NCBI GenBank assembly: GCA_013368375.1
Contig: JAACJP010000021.1
Coordinates: 496,001-560,000 of the forward strand
Source of the DNA: Tricholomella constricta
Taxonomy: Eukaryota; Basidiomycota; Agaricomycetes; Agaricales; Lyophyllaceae
Direction of reading: 5' to 3'
DNA length: 64,000 nt
The notes below the pieces were generated by a model. That model did not search any database. It saw nothing but the letters and a program-made list of their open reading frames with translations, and was not told the origin of the DNA. Made by a program: the position numbers and the translations under genes. Below, piece after piece: positions 59,505 to 64,000 of this stretch (its first letter is position 1; each line of letters starts with the position of its first letter).

Positions 59505-60200
59505 ATGAGCTCCAACAGTAATAAGCAAGAATCATCACTCGTCGCTTTTTTCAAAAAAGTATACGCAGCGGACTCCACGCCGGGCGCTATTACCTTCGAG
59601 GATGCCATTTCTCGCAATGGCATCTTCTACACCAACGGGATGTCCTTTCGTGAGCATGGCTTCTGGCCTCTTCAACGTATATTGAGGTCCTCTGACTGAC
59701 CGCACCAATTGTCAGCATACGACGTGTATAATGCTATCAGCAAACGCTTCAACCAGTTCTACAGCAACGTTGATGTAAGATCCTGATACCATAGTTGTGG
59801 AAGCTCCGTTATTGTCTACAGATCAGGTATTCAGATATAACCGAGATAGCCAAGGTGAATGGATCGGATGGCGAAGGTACCGTCGGCGCAGGCGTCCACT
59901 GGCAGGGAGATTATCAACATGGGTGCGTAAATGATTCCCTCTATAGTACGGAGGCCTTTATTGATTCAATTTGCAGAGGACGGGATGAATTCCATTCACA
60001 TGTGAGTGGTCCAACCTTTGCGCAATTTGTCGGTCGTCTTCATGACATCCTCTTTTCGACAAGTAATCATGTATATCGAGAGAGTCGATGGCAAGCAGAT
60101 CGTGACACAGATCTTCGAGATCACGGACTATCAGGACAAGCACAAACTTTTCGCCTACAAGGTAGCTGAAGGAGTGGTGGTTGATGATGGCATTAAATAA
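59505..60200 (+). CDS. Hypothetical small protein, splice structure partly unresolved
   Basis: Exon 1 (59505-59650) begins MSSNSNKQESSLVAFFKKVY and ends GMSF. A 64-nt intron leads to PYDVYNAISKRFNQFYSNVD, and a third exon to IRYSDITEIAKVNGSDGEGT, GAGVHWQGDYQHG. The last exon ends VIMYIERVDGKQIVTQIFEI and YKVAEGVVVDDGIK. The junction between about 59930 and 60065 could not be joined in phase with canonical sites, so there may be a frameshift or an unusual acceptor. No family is recognised; alternating beta strands in the C-terminus might suit a small beta-barrel fold, but this is speculative. Confidence 0.45.
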
Positions 60201-60779
60201 GGCGCGAAAGTCGAATGATTGGCGTGGTGAGGCGTGGTGAAGCCACAGAAGAACGCGAGTGATTACTTTTAAGCATGCGTGGTTGTGGACAGCGAATAGA
60301 TTCCAAGGAAACGAGAGACTGTCATGGATCTAGAGTATCCAAGAGCAAAAGCCTGTCCAGGTTGTTCTAATTAAACTCGTCGACCTCAAAAGTTTGTAAC
60401 CAATGCTGATCATGAAAATATTGCGGCAGGTGTTATACTGCAATCGGAGATGCCGGCCCGGGCCGCATCTTGAAAACATGACCACAACCGGCCCGTAACT
60501 TGGTCAGCCACATCGCATACCGACACGAACTATACTGCACTGCGATGAATTTTAGTGAGGGAGCTCCAGAAAAGTCGATCATACTATTGTCTCCCAAGAT
60601 GCATTTTTTGTGGGACTCTACAGGGGTCTCAATGAGGGGAAGGAAGTGCGTGGACTGTTTGAACATTTCGATGAAAATTCTCAATGTAAGCTCTCGAAGG
60701 ACCATGTTGATCATGATGCATTTACAAAGCGCCTTCTCTACCAATCGATCCCACCAAAGATCTGCATCAATTGGACAAG
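60201..60779. other. No gene recognised
   Basis: A rightward frame near 60610-60780 reads GLNEGKEVRGLFEHFDENSQ and resembles an EF-hand only superficially. No supporting structure. Confidence 0.3.
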
Positions 60780-61440
60780 AGTCACTCGAACGTATGCGAT
60801 TTCTTCCTCGTCGCTTTCCCGGTCCCGCGCTGCCTGCCAGCAAATAGAAAAATCCTTTATGGGCGTCATACTCTCGTCGCTGATCTTGTCACCTCCCTCG
60901 CTGTGGCATTGAAGGGCCAGAAAGGATCGCGGGTCTGTTTGGGACCAGCCGAAATTATGGCTAACTCAAGTCATCGAAACCCCTCATCGTCTTTCTCGAC
61001 AACTTTATGCAGGTTCGGACGCAGCCCGCCAGTGTTTTTCAGACCACGAAACTTGACCTCCCTTGATGTAATCGATATGTCTTTAGCCATTGCGCTTTTG
61101 GCCAAGGTTTTGAAGCTTACAGACTTGAATCCAGTAGCTCATGCACATTATCGGCTTGGGACGACAATGCTGGGAAGGTCGGGATCTGACTCGCAACACA
61201 ATTTGGACATGTGCATCTGCCTGTCGGTTAACAGCGGACCTATGAAGAGCCACCCAGAGGCCTCCGAACTTCTCCTTTATTGCCTGCCGGCACCGCCTAC
61301 GAGACACTCACAATCGGTGGGCAAGCGGCTCGGCAAATTTGATGGGGCACTCGAGGTTATCCGGGAGACATTTTTGTTGGAGCAACGAGACTTCGTGTTC
61401 TTCATTCTGCCAGTGGTTAGGCGCTGCTTTCTAGAACCTT
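60780..61440 (+). pseudogene. STAND NTPase-TPR protein relic
   Basis: The frame retains motifs of the mushroom NACHT-type/TPR family: LYGRHTLVADLVTSLA (segment before the P-loop), LTSLDVIDMSLAIALL and AHYRLGTTMLGRSGSDSQHN, LDMCICLSVNSG, KSHPEASELLL of the TPR part. The P-loop is not intact (VCLG followed by out-of-frame sequence), and the middle of the gene between the NTPase start and the TPRs is missing. It is a decayed, internally deleted copy. A second, independent fragment of the same superfamily lies at 56734-56927. Confidence 0.55.
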
Positions 61441-63348
61441 TCCATCTCCCTGATTATGTTCACACCGCCGCCATTGAATTTGTGTGCGACTTTTCGGCGG
61501 ACCACAAATCCTACCCCCGGTAATGACCTGCATACACGTTAGGCAGTAGTTTTCGATGAGGAAGGAAACCTGCTCCATTCTTCTCGAGGCCACGAATCCC
61601 TCGCGTGGCGCAGCACGCGGAACCAAGAGGCCATAGACTCAGGACATCGAACATGCTATAAAGCTCGCGCATGGAATGCGAAAGAATTTAGAGCTTGACG
61701 CTACTGTCCTGTCTTGCTATGACAGCAACGTGCATGACGATTGAACATGATGCTCGGGCTCGGGAAAGCTATACCCACGCGCGTGACTAGTTGTTTTCGA
61801 TTCCTAACAAAAAGCAAGCTCCGAGTGCCTTCTCAAGCTTGTCTAAGTACAGGCCCACGAGGGATGAGTAGCACGGGGCAAAAAAACGGTCGCACATATA
61901 CATTCGGAGTTCGCGATGCGCATAGTGTTGAGCTCCGCCTCTATTATTTTGGTCAATGGCAGTATGCAAATGTGACCGGGTGAATGAATACGATCGTAGA
62001 TCTTGCTCTAACAATCCAGGTTATAGGCTTGGGCAAAGATGGGTAAGAAACCAGACGCAAAGGTTTGAGCCCTTGAAGAATCATTGCGTTATTCTGCTTC
62101 CGCCGGCGGGACTTAACAACGTGCTTTGTTGCCAGTTCCTTCTCAGGAAAATGAAAGATCCAGTGACGCCACCCAGTACGCAGAAGAGGCTATACCGTTG
62201 CCAGCACTGCACCCTGTGCACATTGACGAAATTGCTTTTGTATTATTTTAAATTATTCCTATCCGATCTCGCACAGCTGGCAAGAAATTTACATTTCCAC
62301 ATGGTAAGCAATAAGCAAGGAATGTTGTGATGCAATGACAGTGACAACTCTCAGGAGCGATTTGGATGCCGGGAGATATAACTTCGAAGGGATTCATCGT
62401 GCCTGGGGCATTCCCAATTGAGGTACTTTCATTCTGGCGATCGATCCTGTGGCAAGGTGACAATGTGAGGTTTGGTGGCATTAGCCAGAGTGTTGGACAC
62501 TGGACGTCGGCCCTCTGTCGCCCACTCATAGGCAGCTTATTTCGAACCCGAGCATTTGAGTCAACCATCACAAATATTTGTCTCCGAGAGTCTGCATACC
62601 TACAACTTCTGCTTCTCGTTGAACGCTGAGCGCTGAACGTCGAACTACGACTTCAAACAGCCAATTGAACAACTTACATATAAGTTTCTCAAGGGGCTGT
62701 AAATTCTACCTCACTTTTACACTCGACAAGTCGTTGCGACGCTCTGCATACAACGTCGCGAACAAGCACAGAAGCTCTGCGCAAAACATCCTCTTCCTTT
62801 TCCTCTGGCAAGCGCTCCGAGGTATCTCTTGGAGGGGCCAATGGCGACTAAAACAAAGCGAGGGGCAATCGATGCACAACAGACTCAGAGACTGGGAGGT
62901 ACAGCCTAGTAAAAACCGAGTTCGTCCTGTCCTTCCTGTTTTCTTTTTCTTTTCTAATCATTCTCTTGTACAAAGCAAGGACACAAAAGTGCTTTTCAAT
63001 GTGATCCTGGCTATCTTAGGCATCGTTTGAGGATTCTCGTGTCTCATGCGTACTGGCGTCTGAACAGACAACAAAGTCTTCGAGATCATTCTGGCTCTCA
63101 CTCATCTTTGGTCTTTTCTGGTTCTTTGTGATGAGTTCTGAGCATATAATCATCACCAGGCTGCCAAGGACACAATGAACGACCTAGCCCGCCGATTTGG
63201 TCCCCTCAATTCTTGAGATCACGAACAACCGATCTATTTCTCATCTGGTGAGGCCTGCAAGTGGGTCGGCAATTCCGTGGAATACTTATTCCCTTCATAC
63301 CAACTTACGTGCCTGGCCTCCTCAAACCGAACGTTGCTGAATGGTGCG
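61441..63348. other. No gene recognised
   Basis: Nearly 2 kb without a convincing gene, RNA or repeat. Short frames (for example 61741-61983, 62366-62629) lack motifs and splice support. Confidence 0.4.
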
Positions 63349-63530
63349 TACTTGTGACAAACGTTGTCAATTCAACTGCTTTCGAAGGTGATTCGGTTGC
63401 GACATATTTTCGACCGTTGCTCCAATTTTAAATTGAGGATACTTGTGACAAACGTTGTCAATTCAACTGCTTTCGAAGGTGATTCGGTTGCGACATATTT
63501 TCGACCGTTGCTCCAATTTTAAATTGAGGA
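63349..63530. repeat. Perfect tandem duplication, 2 x 91 bp
   Basis: The unit beginning TACTTGTGACAAACG at 63349 is repeated without any difference from 63440. The two 91-bp copies are directly adjacent and followed by CGCTGATC. Identity implies a recent event or an assembly duplication. Confidence 0.95.
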
Positions 63531-63922
63531 CGCTGATCAGTCAATAGAAGGTCATGCAATGGACCTCATGGCGTCTCTCCACCACTCACGTTTGCAAAAG
63601 CCTCAACTGTACCCACATGATCATCCCATCATTCCGACCTAAATTTGGACTTGGCCGCAACGAGATTTTCGATAACACTCGCTGGCAGCACGCATGGCGT
63701 ATTTCGCGACAGTCGATGTGTTCTATGCACATGCGACCATCTGTCACATTGTACCTCTGGTAAATTGAAGTGTCAGCGGGCCGGGACATGTGGTATAGCC
63801 TCCATACGCCCTCTTCCGATATATCCGTATTTTACCTGACCTCTCTTGCCTCTTCCCTATAAGAACTACAAAAGCTGTGTCTTCTGTTTCCAGTGAACGC
63901 TTTATACGACCCGCTGGTTAAG
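63531..63922. other. Upstream region of the terminal gene
   Basis: No coding recognised; presumably the promoter and 5' UTR of the gene at 63923. Confidence 0.4.
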
Positions 63923-64000
63923 ATGTTGCTTCTCCCTGCTGTTTTCTTAAGTGTTGTCGCTTCAGCTTTTGCAAGCCCCGTCGACAGTCTCGAGGCCCGT
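63923..64000 (+). CDS. Secreted protein, N-terminus only (cut by window end)
   Basis: An ATG at 63923 opens MLLLPAVFLSVVASAFASPV, a classic cleavable signal peptide with a likely cut after AFA-S, followed by DSLEAR. Mushroom secreted enzymes and small secreted proteins often carry such a start, with a dibasic or LEAR-type propeptide end. The product class cannot be told from 26 residues. Confidence 0.55.
   Translation, partial: MLLLPAVFLSVVASAFASPVDSLEAR

Noticed and set aside
60610..60780. EF-hand-like loop DENSQCKLSKDHVD
   Set aside because: Lacks the canonical 12-residue ligand pattern and sits in a frame without other support.
62248..63030. Frames of 100-120 codons on both strands
   Set aside because: No motif, no splice support and no bias; length is expected by chance.

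Overview
The window is nuclear DNA of a filamentous basidiomycete, most likely an Agaricomycete. The genes that could be reconstructed have many short introns (mostly 46-70 nt, GTRNGN donors, CTRAY-like branch points). The proteins are eukaryotic housekeeping proteins of fungal type. The repeats are typical of mushroom genomes: a non-LTR retrotransposon, a CACTA/Plavaka-like transposase with accessory genes, a Ty3/gypsy pol fragment and a Crypton-like tyrosine recombinase. There are no bacterial, organellar or CRISPR features. All exon coordinates were derived by hand from splice consensus, reading frame and remembered family conservation; no alignment or search was run.

Layout. 1-14.2 kb is a transposon block: a LINE (1-3.74 kb), a DNA-transposon cluster with accessory genes on both strands and a deleted transposase (3.7-9.5 kb), a broken gypsy pol (9.5-11.3 kb), a tyrosine-recombinase relic (11.6-12.2 kb), and a repeat field with GATTTAC words (13.2-14.2 kb). 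14.6-42.7 kb is a dense core block: a Rua1-type regulator, a p24 cargo receptor, a CK1-family kinase, Eaf3/MRG15, Sus1/ENY2, Mago nashi, valyl-tRNA synthetase, a Ptc7-like PP2C phosphatase, an SRPK-like kinase, a possible PD-(D/E)XK-like protein, the farnesyltransferase beta subunit, and a STRIPAK-type FHA/TM protein. 43.3-44.1 kb is a RAE1/GLE2 relic. 45.2-47.5 kb holds ribosomal protein uL23 (L25) and mitochondrial uS10m. 48.5-57.8 kb is a rearranged block: a duplicated ~0.85 kb segment flanks a YTA7/ATAD2 fragment, an apparently intact HNH-domain gene, a 5'-truncated and heavily mutated CCH1 calcium-channel pseudogene, and a P-loop (STAND NTPase) fragment. A probable GPI-anchored surface protein follows (57.5-58.8 kb), then a hypothetical gene, a decayed STAND-NTPase/TPR relic, a largely empty stretch with a perfect 91-bp tandem duplication, and the start of a secreted-protein gene cut by the window end.

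How the genes relate. Several sit in head-to-head pairs sharing short upstream regions (Rua1-like/p24, Sus1/Mago, ValRS/PP2C). The conserved genes serve transcription and chromatin (Sus1, Eaf3), exon-junction marking (Mago), translation (ValRS, uL23, uS10m), secretion (p24), prenylation and signalling (Ram1, STRIPAK FHA protein, CK1, SRPK, PP2C). No dedicated biosynthetic cluster or defence system was found. The most unusual content is the graveyard of intron-retaining fragments of normally single-copy genes between two copies of one duplicated segment, and a recurring pattern in which most disabling stop codons can be explained by C-to-T or G-to-A changes. Two introns-and-microexons curiosities (a 6-nt exon in Mago, a 12-nt exon in the p24 gene) also stand out.
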